Shown here in pieces: positions 8,037 through 16,372 of a stretch of DNA of 64,000 nt. The stretch is taken from contig NZ_JACRYT010000009.1 of NCBI RefSeq assembly GCF_014333425.1, positions 1-64,000 of the forward strand. Reading direction: 5' to 3'. A program made the translations under genes and the position numbers. Below the pieces are notes generated by a model. It was not told the origin of the DNA. It saw only the letters and a list, made by a program, of their open reading frames with translations, and made no database searches. Origin of the DNA: Zhenpiania hominis. Its GTDB lineage: Bacteria; Bacillota; Clostridia; Peptostreptococcales; Anaerovoracaceae. Numbering within the stretch: position 1 is the stretch's first letter; each line of letters opens with the position of its first letter.

Positions 8037-8550
8037 CCCCTTCTCCTTCCTGCTGATAAATTTTCTTTAATTTTTTCAGCGCGCTCCGCAGTCTGGACTG
8101 AACGGTACGCAAAGGGAGTTCCAGCACCTTTCCAATTTCCCGCATCGTCAGATCCTGGCTGAATCTCAGGATTACCACTTCCCGCTGCTCCGGAGGCAAT
8201 GTGCGGATTAATTTCAGAAAATCCACCTGCCCTTCCGCTTGTTCGTAACCCCTCTCCATGTAGAGCATCTCGCCCGGAGGCTCTTCCCACCTGCGTTTCC
8301 GGTACAAATCCACACATACATTTGCCGCGATTTTGTAAATCCAGGCTCTCACCTGTTTTCGGTTTCGCAGGGAAGAAAAATGCCGCGTCAGCCGAAGAAA
8401 GGTTTCCTGAGCCGCATCCTCCGCCGTCTGCCGATCCGCTGTATGCCACAGGCAGTACCGGAAAATATCCGCGTAGTACCGCTCAATCAGCTCGTTCAGG
8501 CTGAAGTCTTCTTCTATTCTTTTTTCCAACAAGGCCTTTTCTCTGGTCAA
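8017..8550 (-). CDS. ECF-type RNA polymerase sigma factor
   Basis: The 177-residue protein shows sigma-70 region 2 (residues about 20-90, FRYCLWHTADRQTAEDAAQE and AWIYKIAANVCVDLYRK) and region 4 (about 115-165, LPPEQREVVILRFSQDLTM then TVQSRLRSALKKLK). There is no region 3, as in ECF sigmas. The start is TTG at 8550, with AGGGGG eight bases upstream; no nearby ATG fits. It heads the operon with the membrane protein and ABC exporter, so it probably switches this transporter on in response to envelope or drug stress. A cre-like site sits on its promoter. Confidence 0.9.
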   Translation of the reverse strand: MTREKALLEKRIEEDFSLNELIERYYADIFRYCLWHTADRQTAEDAAQETFLRLTRHFSSLRNRKQVRAWIYKIAANVCVDLYRKRRWEEPPGEMLYMERGYEQAEGQVDFLKLIRTLPPEQREVVILRFSQDLTMREIGKVLELPLRTVQSRLRSALKKLKKIYQQEGEGDEERVL

Positions 8551-8571
8551 CCTGTTTTCCCCCTGTATCCT

Positions 8572-8616
8572 TTGTAAGCGCTTACTATATTATATGACGG
8601 GTTGAGACACGCCAAA
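8572..8616 (-). promoter_or_regulatory. sigma-gene promoter with cre-like (CcpA/LacI-type) operator
   Basis: A TATAAT box lies at 8594-8589 on the minus strand; the best -35 is a weak TTTGGC (8616-8611) at 16 bases. Immediately downstream, TTGTAAGCGCTTACT (plus strand 8572-8586) matches the catabolite-responsive-element consensus WTGNAANCGNWNNCW at every position and contains the perfect palindrome GTAAGCGCTTAC. The site covers the expected transcription start, so binding would repress. Confidence 0.65.
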
Positions 8617-8725
8617 TGATTTACCCGAACACAATTTTTTGAAATCCCCCTTGATCGCTTTATCAACAATTCCGCAAATTCAAAGTTTGTTTCACTAATT
8701 TCAACGGATTTACGTTCTTTTTTCG

Positions 8726-8762
8726 CAAAAAAAGAAAAAAAGAAGGCTGTCAGTTCAGCCTT
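8726..8762 (-). terminator. terminator of the alcohol dehydrogenase operon
   Basis: On the minus strand AAGGCTG (8762-8756) and CAGCCTT (8749-8743) form a seven-base stem with a six-base loop, followed by CTTTTTTTC. It lies about 55 bases after the dehydrogenase stop codon. Confidence 0.8.
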
Positions 8763-8816
8763 CCCCGTCAGATCATTGAAAAAATAGAAACAAATTAAGA
8801 AAATTAGTATTTGTTT

Positions 8817-9860
8817 CTAGTCCATTCGAATCGCCCACTTGAGCATACCCGCTTCCTGCCTGCGAAACGCCTGGTAAGCTTCCAGAATCTGCCCAAAGGA
8901 TGCTCTGTGGGTAATGAGGATTGAAGGATCCAGTGTACCGGACGCAATCAGGCTCATAATCTCCCCGCAGTCGGCAGCGTCCACGCCCCCTGTTTTAAAC
9001 ACCAGATTCTTTCCGTACATTTGCGGAAGAGGCAATGTCTGGTTTTCTTCATACATCGCCACAAGGCAGACCACTGCCGCAGGGCGAGCCAGTTTCCACG
9101 CGGTCTGGAACGTATCTTTTCCGCCGGCTGCTTCAATTACAACGTCCGCGCCGCCATGATCGGACCATTCCCGGATCGTTTCCTCCACGTTTTCGTTCCA
9201 CGGATTTACAACCACATCCGCAAGACCGTGCCCCTTTGCGAAATTCAGCCTGTCTTCCTTCAAATCGATAGCGATTACCCTGCCCGGCTTTCTCAATTTC
9301 GCCGCCATCATGGCGCAAAGACCGGTAGGACCGGCTCCGATGATTGCCACACAGTCTCCTTCTCTGATTTCTCCAAGCTGGGCCGCCCAGTAACCGGTGG
9401 ACATAAGATCCCCTGTAAACAGCGCCTGTTCATCGGAAACCGAATCAGGGATGAACGTCAGTCCGCAGTCCGCATAGGGAATCCGCGCGTATTCCGCCTG
9501 TCCGCCGTCAATCCGGCATCCCAGCGCCCAGCCGCCCTGAGGATCGGTACAGTTGTTGACCCATCCGTTCTGGCAGTAAAAGCACTCCCCGCAGAAGGTC
9601 TCCACGTTGACCGCGACCCGATCCCCTGGCCGCATGTTTTTTACCGCCGAGCCTGTCTGTTCTACCACTCCCACAAATTCATGGCCCAGGATCACATTTT
9701 CCTTTGCCCTGGGAACCGCTCCATTCAAAATATGAATATCGCTGGAACAGATGGTGGTAAGTGTCACTTTGACGATGGCGTCCCGGGGATCCAGAATCTC
9801 CGGCTTTTTTCGTTCTTCCAGCACCGGATCCCCATGCCCTTTATAAACAACCGCTTTCAT
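8817..9860 (-). CDS. zinc-dependent medium-chain alcohol dehydrogenase
   Basis: The 347-residue enzyme oxidises an alcohol or polyol with NAD(P). The catalytic zinc site is visible as CSSDIH (around 37-42) and GHE (around 59-61); the structural zinc loop CGECFYCQNGWVNNC holds four cysteines (around 88-102). The Rossmann motif IGAGPTGLCA follows in the middle. An open frame extends upstream to 9932, but the ATG at 9860 gives the family start MKAVVYKG and lies one base after the stop of the YciI-like gene, so the two are coupled. Closest in style to the Thermoanaerobacter-type secondary alcohol/threonine dehydrogenases. The substrate is unknown. Confidence 0.88.
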   Translation of the reverse strand: MKAVVYKGHGDPVLEERKKPEILDPRDAIVKVTLTTICSSDIHILNGAVPRAKENVILGHEFVGVVEQTGSAVKNMRPGDRVAVNVETFCGECFYCQNGWVNNCTDPQGGWALGCRIDGGQAEYARIPYADCGLTFIPDSVSDEQALFTGDLMSTGYWAAQLGEIREGDCVAIIGAGPTGLCAMMAAKLRKPGRVIAIDLKEDRLNFAKGHGLADVVVNPWNENVEETIREWSDHGGADVVIEAAGGKDTFQTAWKLARPAAVVCLVAMYEENQTLPLPQMYGKNLVFKTGGVDAADCGEIMSLIASGTLDPSILITHRASFGQILEAYQAFRRQEAGMLKWAIRMD

Positions 9861-9861
9861 A

Positions 9862-10161
9862 CTACACCCATTCTTTCGCGTATTTCTGTATATCAAATAC
9901 CTTAAACTCCACAACTTTGTACTCCTGGACACCGGCTTTCACAAACGGATCGCTGTCGCAGAAATCCTCGATTTTTTCCGAGTCCTCCAGCTTAATCAGA
10001 ATGATGCCGCCGTCCCCGGATGCTTTCGGGCCTGATGTCAGGATCTTTCCGCTTTCAAAAAACGGTTTCAAGTAAGTGTGATGCGCGTCCAGCGCTTTTT
10101 TAAACTCCAGCCCTTCGGGGCGCCCTTCTTTAAAAGTTCCTTCTAAAAAATAGTATTTCAT
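9862..10161 (-). CDS. YciI-like family protein
   Basis: This 99-residue protein has the compact ferredoxin-like composition of YciI proteins: MKYYFLEGTF at the start, conserved His-Thr-YL (HHTYLKPFFESGKIL) and SDPFVKAGV near residue 70. Members are thought to be small hydrolases or binding proteins, but roles are poorly defined. GGGAGG precedes the ATG. It is the first gene of a two-gene operon with the zinc alcohol dehydrogenase, so it may act on that enzyme's substrate or product; this is inference. Confidence 0.8.
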   Translation of the reverse strand: MKYYFLEGTFKEGRPEGLEFKKALDAHHTYLKPFFESGKILTSGPKASGDGGIILIKLEDSEKIEDFCDSDPFVKAGVQEYKVVEFKVFDIQKYAKEWV

Positions 10162-10324
10162 CCTATAACCTCCCTGCCTTTACTTTATCATATTTCCGAA
10201 GAAAATACAGATATTAAATTTATAACCGGAACACCTGACCGCTCCATACCGCCCTCAATTCTCTTGACATTAATCACAATTCTATAGTACCGTATAAGCA
10301 ATCACAAAAGGAGGTTAAAAATCT

Positions 10325-11152
10325 ATGCCGGAGCTTCCAGAAGTCGAAACCATAAAACGGGTGATTGAGCCGCAGATTCAGGGGCGTTCTATTGAAAACA
10401 TTTTCATACGCCAGCCGGCTGTTATCGCCCACCCGGCAACGGAGGAATTCCACAGCCAGCTTATCGGGCAAATCATTTCCAGGATGGAGCGCAGGGGGAA
10501 ATTTTTAGTTTTTCTGCTGGACAGCGGCGATCGCATGATCCTGCATCTGCGTATGACCGGCTGCCTTCTGCTGACATCAGCGGATCTCCCGGAAGAGCCC
10601 CATACCCACCTTACATTCCAATTAACCGGCGGCAGACAGCTGCGTTATTCCGATACCCGCCGATTCGGCCGGTTCTGGTTCCTGAAAAAAGGAGAAACCG
10701 ATACCTTCAGCGGAATCAAGAAGCTGGGAAAAGAACCCTTTGACCCGGAATTTTCTTCGGAATATCTAATGGAGCGTTTGGGGAAGCGCAAGAAATCCAT
10801 TAAAGAATGCCTGCTAGAACAAAAGGTAATCGCCGGCATTGGTAATATCTACTCCGATGAGATTCTGTTCGCGGCGCGGATTCATCCGGCACGCTCCGCA
10901 AGCAGCCTGACTTTGGGAGAATGGCAGCGTCTTGCCGCGGCGATTCCGGAGCGCTTATCCTTTTTTATCGCCAAAAATGAAATATCGGCGGAAGAATACC
11001 TTTCTTCGAAAGGAAAGGAATACCGCAATACGCCTTTTCTGCAGGTTTACGGCAGGAAAGGCTCTCTCTGCCCAATCTGCGGCGAATGCCTCCAACGAAT
11101 GGTGATCGGTGGAAGGAGCAGTGTTTTCTGTCCTTGCTGTCAAAAGCTATAA
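10325..11152 (+). CDS. mutM: formamidopyrimidine-DNA glycosylase (Fpg/MutM)
   Basis: This base-excision repair enzyme removes 8-oxoguanine and other oxidised purines and nicks the abasic site. The mature N-terminus PELPEVETI carries the catalytic Pro2 and Glu3; a helix-two-turn-helix with GIGNIYSDEILF (around 175) and a C-terminal zinc finger CPIC...CPCC (around 250-273) are intact. Length 275 is usual. AAAGGAGG lies upstream. The gene stands alone between oppositely oriented operons and overlaps the end of the convergent lipoprotein gene by six bases. Confidence 0.96.
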   Translation: MPELPEVETIKRVIEPQIQGRSIENIFIRQPAVIAHPATEEFHSQLIGQIISRMERRGKFLVFLLDSGDRMILHLRMTGCLLLTSADLPEEPHTHLTFQLTGGRQLRYSDTRRFGRFWFLKKGETDTFSGIKKLGKEPFDPEFSSEYLMERLGKRKKSIKECLLEQKVIAGIGNIYSDEILFAARIHPARSASSLTLGEWQRLAAAIPERLSFFIAKNEISAEEYLSSKGKEYRNTPFLQVYGRKGSLCPICGECLQRMVIGGRSSVFCPCCQKL

Positions 11153-12034
11153 CTCATCCCAATTTTTCAGGCTTCCGTCAAAAATTTCCTTTAACTGCTC
11201 TAGCGACAGATTCTCCAGAGGGTTTTCCTTATTTACAATCACCGCGATCCCATCTTTTGCAAATGCCTCATATTCCAGCAATTCCTTTTCATAGCTTTCC
11301 AGTTCTCTGGAACTCATCGCCAGATCGCATTTTCCCTGCATAGCCGCGTTCAGTCCCTGTGTGGAGTCTGTCTCCGTCACTTCAATCTGCGCGTTGGGGT
11401 TGTATTCATTGTAACCCTCTACCAGTTCCTCGATCAGCGGCGCGATGGACGTAGAACCAGTCAGGTGAATCTTTCCCGGCTCCTTATTAGATAAAAAGGT
11501 TCCCGCCTCTTTCACCGGCACATAGGATCGGGCGACCACTTCCTGGCCCGCGGTATTAATATAATTTACAAAATCCTGATCCAGATCGCTGAGAGTTCCC
11601 GAATAGACAAGATAAAAAGATCGGCTCAGCGGATAATCACCTTTTTCAACGGCCTCTTCACCGGGAGAAACCCCTTCTATCTGCAGAACTTTCACGCCGT
11701 CTTCCTCCGCTGCGGCAGCGGAAACATATCCGATCCCATTTTGTGTCTGCGCGATCTCTTCTGTAACTGCCTCTCCGGAATCCGCAATCCGCGCGTCCTC
11801 TCTCGTCTGATCCGCGTTGGCATTTTCCGCACCATCTGCTTCCAGCCCGACCATCTGCGCGAAGGCTTCCCGTGTTCCAGAGCCTTCTTCTCTGGCAATG
11901 ACCTGAATTTCACCAAGTTCTGCAAGGCCTTCCACCTTTTCCGTACCGTTCTCCGACTCCTGCCCGCCGCATGCGGAAAGAACCAAACAGCAAAGCAGCA
12001 TCAGGAAAAAAAGACTTCTTTTCTTAAAATACAT
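11147..12034 (-). CDS. circularly permuted PstS-type substrate-binding lipoprotein
   Basis: The 295-residue protein has a lipoprotein signal (LSACGG, Cys22). The two halves of a normal PstS-like binding protein are in reversed order. Residues 41-175 hold what is usually the C-terminal half: VIAREEGSGTREAF, then IGYVSAAAAE, GDYPLSRSFYLV and a GQEVV...YVPV end. Residues 187-295 hold the usual N-terminal half: IHLTGSTSIAPLIEEL, the TDSTQGLNAA loop, DLAMSSRE, then LSLEQLKEIFDGSLKNWDEL and stop. In ordinary PstS, NWxEL runs straight into the REEGSGTR segment. No pst transporter genes are nearby; a hybrid kinase gene is upstream. Phosphate or another oxyanion is the likely ligand by family. Confidence 0.82.
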   Translation of the reverse strand: MYFKKRSLFFLMLLCCLVLSACGGQESENGTEKVEGLAELGEIQVIAREEGSGTREAFAQMVGLEADGAENANADQTREDARIADSGEAVTEEIAQTQNGIGYVSAAAAEEDGVKVLQIEGVSPGEEAVEKGDYPLSRSFYLVYSGTLSDLDQDFVNYINTAGQEVVARSYVPVKEAGTFLSNKEPGKIHLTGSTSIAPLIEELVEGYNEYNPNAQIEVTETDSTQGLNAAMQGKCDLAMSSRELESYEKELLEYEAFAKDGIAVIVNKENPLENLSLEQLKEIFDGSLKNWDEL

Positions 12035-12052
12035 AGTTTGTTTCCTTTCTTA

Positions 12053-12088
12053 AATACATCAACTTTTTTGTAATACATCAACTTTTTT
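12053..12088 (-). repeat. tandem 17-base repeats before the binding-protein gene
   Basis: AATACATCAACTTTTTT occurs at 12053-12069 and again at 12072-12088 (period 19) just upstream of the permuted binding-protein gene. On the minus strand the outer copy gives TTGATG and, 17 bases on, TGTATT, so the repeats also build a possible promoter. They could be binding sites for a response regulator. Confidence 0.55.
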
Positions 12089-12192
12089 CTTCTTGCAGTT
12101 CATAATCAATTTATCAGCATCAAAAACACCAGAAATGCAAAAACGATGTTCCGCCTCATCCATCATACGTTCTTCCTTAACGCCTAATAGAG

Positions 12193-14808
12193 TTACATTC
12201 CTTTATTCTCCAGTTCTCTCGCGATTTTGGTAAAGACTTCTTCCAGGTCAATCGGCTTATTAATATGCCCGTTCATTCCGCATTCCAGGCTTTTTTCCAC
12301 GTCCTCCGCAAAGGCGTTTGCTGTCATAGCCAGAATCGGGACATCCGCGTCCCTGCGCTCCATGGCGCGAATCGCCTTTGTCGCTTCATAGCCACTCATA
12401 ATCGGCATCTGGATATCCATAAGGATCAAATCAAAATACCCGGGCAGAGAAGCCGCAAATTTGTCGACTGCCTCTTTTCCATTGACCGCGCACTCAATCA
12501 GCGCTCCGGTGGTAGACAAAAGTTCCTGCGCGATTTCCCGGTTCAGTTCATTATCTTCCGCAATCAGAAACCGCTTTCCGCGAAAATCGCCTTTAACCGT
12601 GCCGCCTTCCTCTTCCGCCCCGGACTTCTTTTCAAACAACTCGGACAGTAACGCTGTCAGGGAAGATTCAAACAGAGGTTTCGTAATAATTTGTACCGCA
12701 CCGCAGGCTCTGCTTTTTTCCTGAATTTCGCTGGAATCATACGCGGTCATAAGAACCGCGGCCGGCCTTTCTGAAACAGACGCGGATCGAATCCTGCGTA
12801 TCGTTTCAATTCCGTCGATGAACGGCATTTTCCAGTCAATCAAACATAAGTCATAAGGATCCCCCATCGTCTGCGCCTGTTCTGTTTTTGCCACGGCCTC
12901 ATATCCGTTATCTGTAACATCCGCCTGCGCGCCTACTTTACGGAGCAACAGTTTTGTATGAGCAAGAGAGTCCGGATCATCGTCAGCTACAAGGACGCGA
13001 ATGCGGCTGAAATCATGAGCTTCTCCTTCTTCCTGTTTTATGCGTCCGAAAGGAAGCATGACTGTGAAGTTAGATCCTTTTCCCTGCTGGCTGGAAACGG
13101 TAATCTTTCCATCCATCATCTCCGTAAAGCGTTTGGAAATAGACAGTCCCAGGCCCGTTCCGCCATATACCTGACTTACATTGGAGTTTTCCTGCTCAAA
13201 AGCCTTAAATATTTTATCGAAATTCTCGGGCGCGATACCGCATCCGGTATCAATTACTTCAAATTTAAGGAAGAGGTTCGTATCATCCGCGTCCGTTCTC
13301 GTAATGCGCAGAGTGATTTTTCCACCTCGCGGTGTAAATTTCAGCGCGTTTGACAGCAGGTTCATCAGAATCTGGTTTACTCTGAGGGAATCGCCTACCA
13401 GCGTCTCATCAATATCTCCAATCAAAATCTCTTCAAATTCAATGCCCTTATCCTGCGCCTGTCCGTAAATCACGTTATTCAGAGATTCTAAAAAGACGCG
13501 AAAATCAAAACCAGTCCTGTTGATTTCCATCCGGCCGCTCTCAATTTTAGACATATCCAGAACGTCATTAATTAAATTAAGCAGATGCTTAGAAGAAAGG
13601 TTGATCTTTCGGAAACAATCCGCGACCTTTTGAGAATCGTCGATATTCTGCTGTCCGATCATCACCATTCCGATAATTCCATTCATCGGAGTCCTTATTT
13701 CATGAGACATGCGTGAAAGAAACTCGCTTTTCGCCGCGTTTGCCTTCTCCGCTTGTATAATCGCAGTCTGCAGTTCTTTCTGCACGCGAACCATTTCTGT
13801 CTGATCGATAAGAATTGTCACAAATCGATCCTGTTCCTCATTTTGAATCCGATAAGTCTGCAGTCCGAAAATTTTCTCTTCCGGAAGGGACGGGTGTCGG
13901 TAATGGAAAATAGCGCTCCAGTAAGTTTCACCGCTCGTGTTGAACAACTGTCGAATCATTTCCTGGTCTTCGCTGCTCATATAATCGAACAATACCTCCG
14001 GTGACACCTTTTCCGGATCCGGCGCGAATCCCAGGATGCGCTCCGCATTCCGCGAGATGTAATTGCGCTCCGGATGTTCCAGTTCGTTGATCATGAAAAC
14101 ATGGTCAATCGTGCTGGAAAGCAGGTCAAACAGCTGGTTTTGATTCCGCAAACGGATCGTCTGCCACCTCAGCAGCCTCCTGTAAATAAACAGCGTAATC
14201 AAAACCGCCGCGAAGATCAGACACGCGAACAAAATAGCGTTCGTACTGGTCCGATCCGCCGCGCTATAAAAATATTCAAACCGCTGGCGGGCATATTTGA
14301 GAATCCCTTCCAACTGTTTGTCAAAAGCTTCATTCACTTGCTCCAGATGCTCGCTGCTATAGGATACGATTTCCTCCTCGCTCCGATCCGCCTCGGCCGC
14401 GTAATCCAGGAAAGCGTCCTGCTCTTGCTGCATTTCGGCCATATACTCGCGCAGCGCCTCAACATCGGAGTCGTCACCCAGATATCTTTTTTCTATGATA
14501 TTCATTTGACGCTCCGCATCCTCGTAAAAGACCTGTATCTGCTCACGGACATCTGCCACGACTTCCGGAGTATTAATATTTTTTAACTGTTCAAAGCTGA
14601 GACGTACATTGTCAACATCATTTTGAAGGTTCCCTCCGGCATCCAGCACCTTAAAAGGATGTGTCCTGATATCATCCAGTCTCGACATAAGGTTGGTTAC
14701 GCTGAAAATAATCGAAAAAAGGAAAACGGCCAGCAGGACAATCAGTACTGTCCCCGCAATCGCCGAAATCTTTTTATTTTTCGCAAGCTGTAAGGATTCT
14801 TTTTTCAT
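12193..14808 (-). CDS. membrane hybrid histidine kinase with two receiver domains
   Basis: This 871-residue sensor kinase has TM1 at about 13-39, an extracytoplasmic helical bundle at 40-188, TM2 at about 189-212, a PAS-like domain at about 225-345, HisKA with SRMSHEIRTPMNG (His369), HATPase (N-box NLLSNALKF; GTGLGLSI), then receiver 1 (about 602-720, phospho-Asp658 in LCLIDWKMP) and receiver 2 (about 745-865, Asp797 in LILMDIQMP). It would pass phosphate to a separate HPt protein; one is encoded at 46616-46972. The domain order resembles TorS/LuxQ-type hybrids, whose helical sensor binds a periplasmic binding protein. A binding-protein lipoprotein gene lies next downstream. Confidence 0.92.
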   Translation of the reverse strand: MKKESLQLAKNKKISAIAGTVLIVLLAVFLFSIIFSVTNLMSRLDDIRTHPFKVLDAGGNLQNDVDNVRLSFEQLKNINTPEVVADVREQIQVFYEDAERQMNIIEKRYLGDDSDVEALREYMAEMQQEQDAFLDYAAEADRSEEEIVSYSSEHLEQVNEAFDKQLEGILKYARQRFEYFYSAADRTSTNAILFACLIFAAVLITLFIYRRLLRWQTIRLRNQNQLFDLLSSTIDHVFMINELEHPERNYISRNAERILGFAPDPEKVSPEVLFDYMSSEDQEMIRQLFNTSGETYWSAIFHYRHPSLPEEKIFGLQTYRIQNEEQDRFVTILIDQTEMVRVQKELQTAIIQAEKANAAKSEFLSRMSHEIRTPMNGIIGMVMIGQQNIDDSQKVADCFRKINLSSKHLLNLINDVLDMSKIESGRMEINRTGFDFRVFLESLNNVIYGQAQDKGIEFEEILIGDIDETLVGDSLRVNQILMNLLSNALKFTPRGGKITLRITRTDADDTNLFLKFEVIDTGCGIAPENFDKIFKAFEQENSNVSQVYGGTGLGLSISKRFTEMMDGKITVSSQQGKGSNFTVMLPFGRIKQEEGEAHDFSRIRVLVADDDPDSLAHTKLLLRKVGAQADVTDNGYEAVAKTEQAQTMGDPYDLCLIDWKMPFIDGIETIRRIRSASVSERPAAVLMTAYDSSEIQEKSRACGAVQIITKPLFESSLTALLSELFEKKSGAEEEGGTVKGDFRGKRFLIAEDNELNREIAQELLSTTGALIECAVNGKEAVDKFAASLPGYFDLILMDIQMPIMSGYEATKAIRAMERRDADVPILAMTANAFAEDVEKSLECGMNGHINKPIDLEEVFTKIARELENKGM

Positions 14809-14814
14809 AACGTA

Positions 14815-16275
14815 TCATTCTCCGTCTCCTGTGATAATCCGCTCCGGTTTTCCATATTCCTGCCGGACTTTCTGTAAAAGGGCTCTGTACGTTTCCCGGT
14901 ATACCGGACAGCCTATTGATTGCTGGCGCATTTCCAGCTCACTGCACAGGTTACAAGTTCTGCACCAGTGAATTTCCTCCATTTTTCCATCTCTTAATTT
15001 GATCGGCAGTTCCGGATCTGCCAGCGACTGTCTCCCCAGACCGATCAAATCCATGCCTCCGTCCCGAATGCAGGAACTGCCAAAGGCCGGCAAGCTGCTC
15101 TTTTCCGCTTCTATTCCCCGCAAGCCGTTCTCCGTACCGTCTCCGAGAACAGACATTCCCGCTCCAATCACAATCGTTTCCGTTCTCAGATGCTCCTTCA
15201 TCTGCTTTGCCATTGACGCGTGCTTGTACACATTTACCGCGCAGGAGCGATCCGGCGCCATATTCTCCCAGTAAAGCGACGCATTTCCTATGGTTTCCCC
15301 GAAAAAGTCACATCCCCGCTGTTCCAGACCCTGTATCAATGCAATGGGTTCCTTCAGATCGATATAGGGGCTGTCCGCTCCCGCATGTCCCTGCCCGCCC
15401 GGCATTTCTTCGTACATACTGACTCTGGCTCCGAGAAGGAAATGGTGATCGGGAATTCGGCTGCGGATTTTCTCGCAGGTTTCAAAGGCGAAGCGACTGC
15501 GGTTTTCCCAGCTTCCCCCGTATTTCCAGTTCCGGTCGTTGTATGGCCGCAGAAGCTGGCTTCCCAGGTATCCGTGGCACAGTTTCAAATCAACTCCGTC
15601 TACGCCAATCCCATATAAAAATTCCGCGGTTTCTACCTGACGCCGGATGTAATCCTCTATGTACGATTCATCGATCACATCGCCGCCGAATCCCGGCAAT
15701 GGCTTTACGCAGACGCGCCGTGAAAAAGAAGGGTCCGCGGTTTCTCCCGCGTGATGGAACTGGAAAATCAGAATTGTATCCGGGTACTGTATCTTCAGGG
15801 ATCGGATAAACGCTTCCCAGCTCGCTCTGCTCTGCGGATCTCTCACATCGAAAAGAAGCTGCCGATCCCTGGATCGGCTTTCGTACTGCAGGGTTACCGC
15901 TTCCAGACAAATGACCGCCGCTCCTCCGGCGCAGTAGGCATGGTAGCGCTCCATACAGCCGGCAGTCAGCGATCCGTCCTTTCCCGCGTCCGCCCCTTCC
16001 ATCGGAAGCACAGCAAAACGGTTTTTCGCGGTCAACGCTCCGATTTTCACCGGACTCCACAAAATTTCTTCCCCGGAAGCTTTTTCTTTTACAACCGCGC
16101 GTACGCCCAGCTGCTTCGCGATAGCAGAAAACGCGCTGCTGATTGTGGCTTTATCCTCCCGCCTTTTTACAGGGAAACGGCCAATCTCTTTTTCCCCCAG
16201 CGCAATCACGCAAACCGCGCTCTCTTCTGACGGCAGAAAGGTTATGATCAGTTCTTTTGATACTTGAGATTCCAT
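14815..16275 (-). CDS. Old-Yellow-Enzyme-type NADH:flavin oxidoreductase with extra N-terminal domain
   Basis: From residue about 72 (ILWSPVKIGALTAKNRF) the 486-residue protein is an FMN TIM barrel of the OYE / 2,4-dienoyl-CoA reductase group. Near the C-terminus cysteines 438, 441, 444 and 456 (CRTCNLC...C) fit the iron-sulfur ligands of that group. The C-terminal NAD(P) domain found in longer members is missing. Residues 1-71 are an unusual leader (KELIITFLPSEESAVCVIAL) with no match I recognise. GGAGAGGG precedes the ATG. The kinase gene begins six bases downstream, so the two may share a transcript. Substrate unknown; enoates or bile-acid-like compounds are family possibilities. Confidence 0.85.
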   Translation of the reverse strand: MESQVSKELIITFLPSEESAVCVIALGEKEIGRFPVKRREDKATISSAFSAIAKQLGVRAVVKEKASGEEILWSPVKIGALTAKNRFAVLPMEGADAGKDGSLTAGCMERYHAYCAGGAAVICLEAVTLQYESRSRDRQLLFDVRDPQSRASWEAFIRSLKIQYPDTILIFQFHHAGETADPSFSRRVCVKPLPGFGGDVIDESYIEDYIRRQVETAEFLYGIGVDGVDLKLCHGYLGSQLLRPYNDRNWKYGGSWENRSRFAFETCEKIRSRIPDHHFLLGARVSMYEEMPGGQGHAGADSPYIDLKEPIALIQGLEQRGCDFFGETIGNASLYWENMAPDRSCAVNVYKHASMAKQMKEHLRTETIVIGAGMSVLGDGTENGLRGIEAEKSSLPAFGSSCIRDGGMDLIGLGRQSLADPELPIKLRDGKMEEIHWCRTCNLCSELEMRQQSIGCPVYRETYRALLQKVRQEYGKPERIITGDGE

Positions 16276-16372
16276 GTTCAGCCCTCTCCTTCTTAAGTAA
16301 TCCGGAGTTTTTCTCCGGGAAGTTCATACTATGATTATACTACCACAGTTTTGCATGGAAATGTTGTGTGTT

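Noticed and set aside
9021..9905. A 294-codon plus-strand frame opposite the alcohol dehydrogenase
   Set aside because: Fully antisense to a motif-complete gene, with Arg/His/Phe-rich composition typical of a shadow frame.
10263..10300. A TTGACA upstream of mutM as a promoter
   Set aside because: The nearest -10-like sequences are 13 or 23 bases away, so spacing is wrong.
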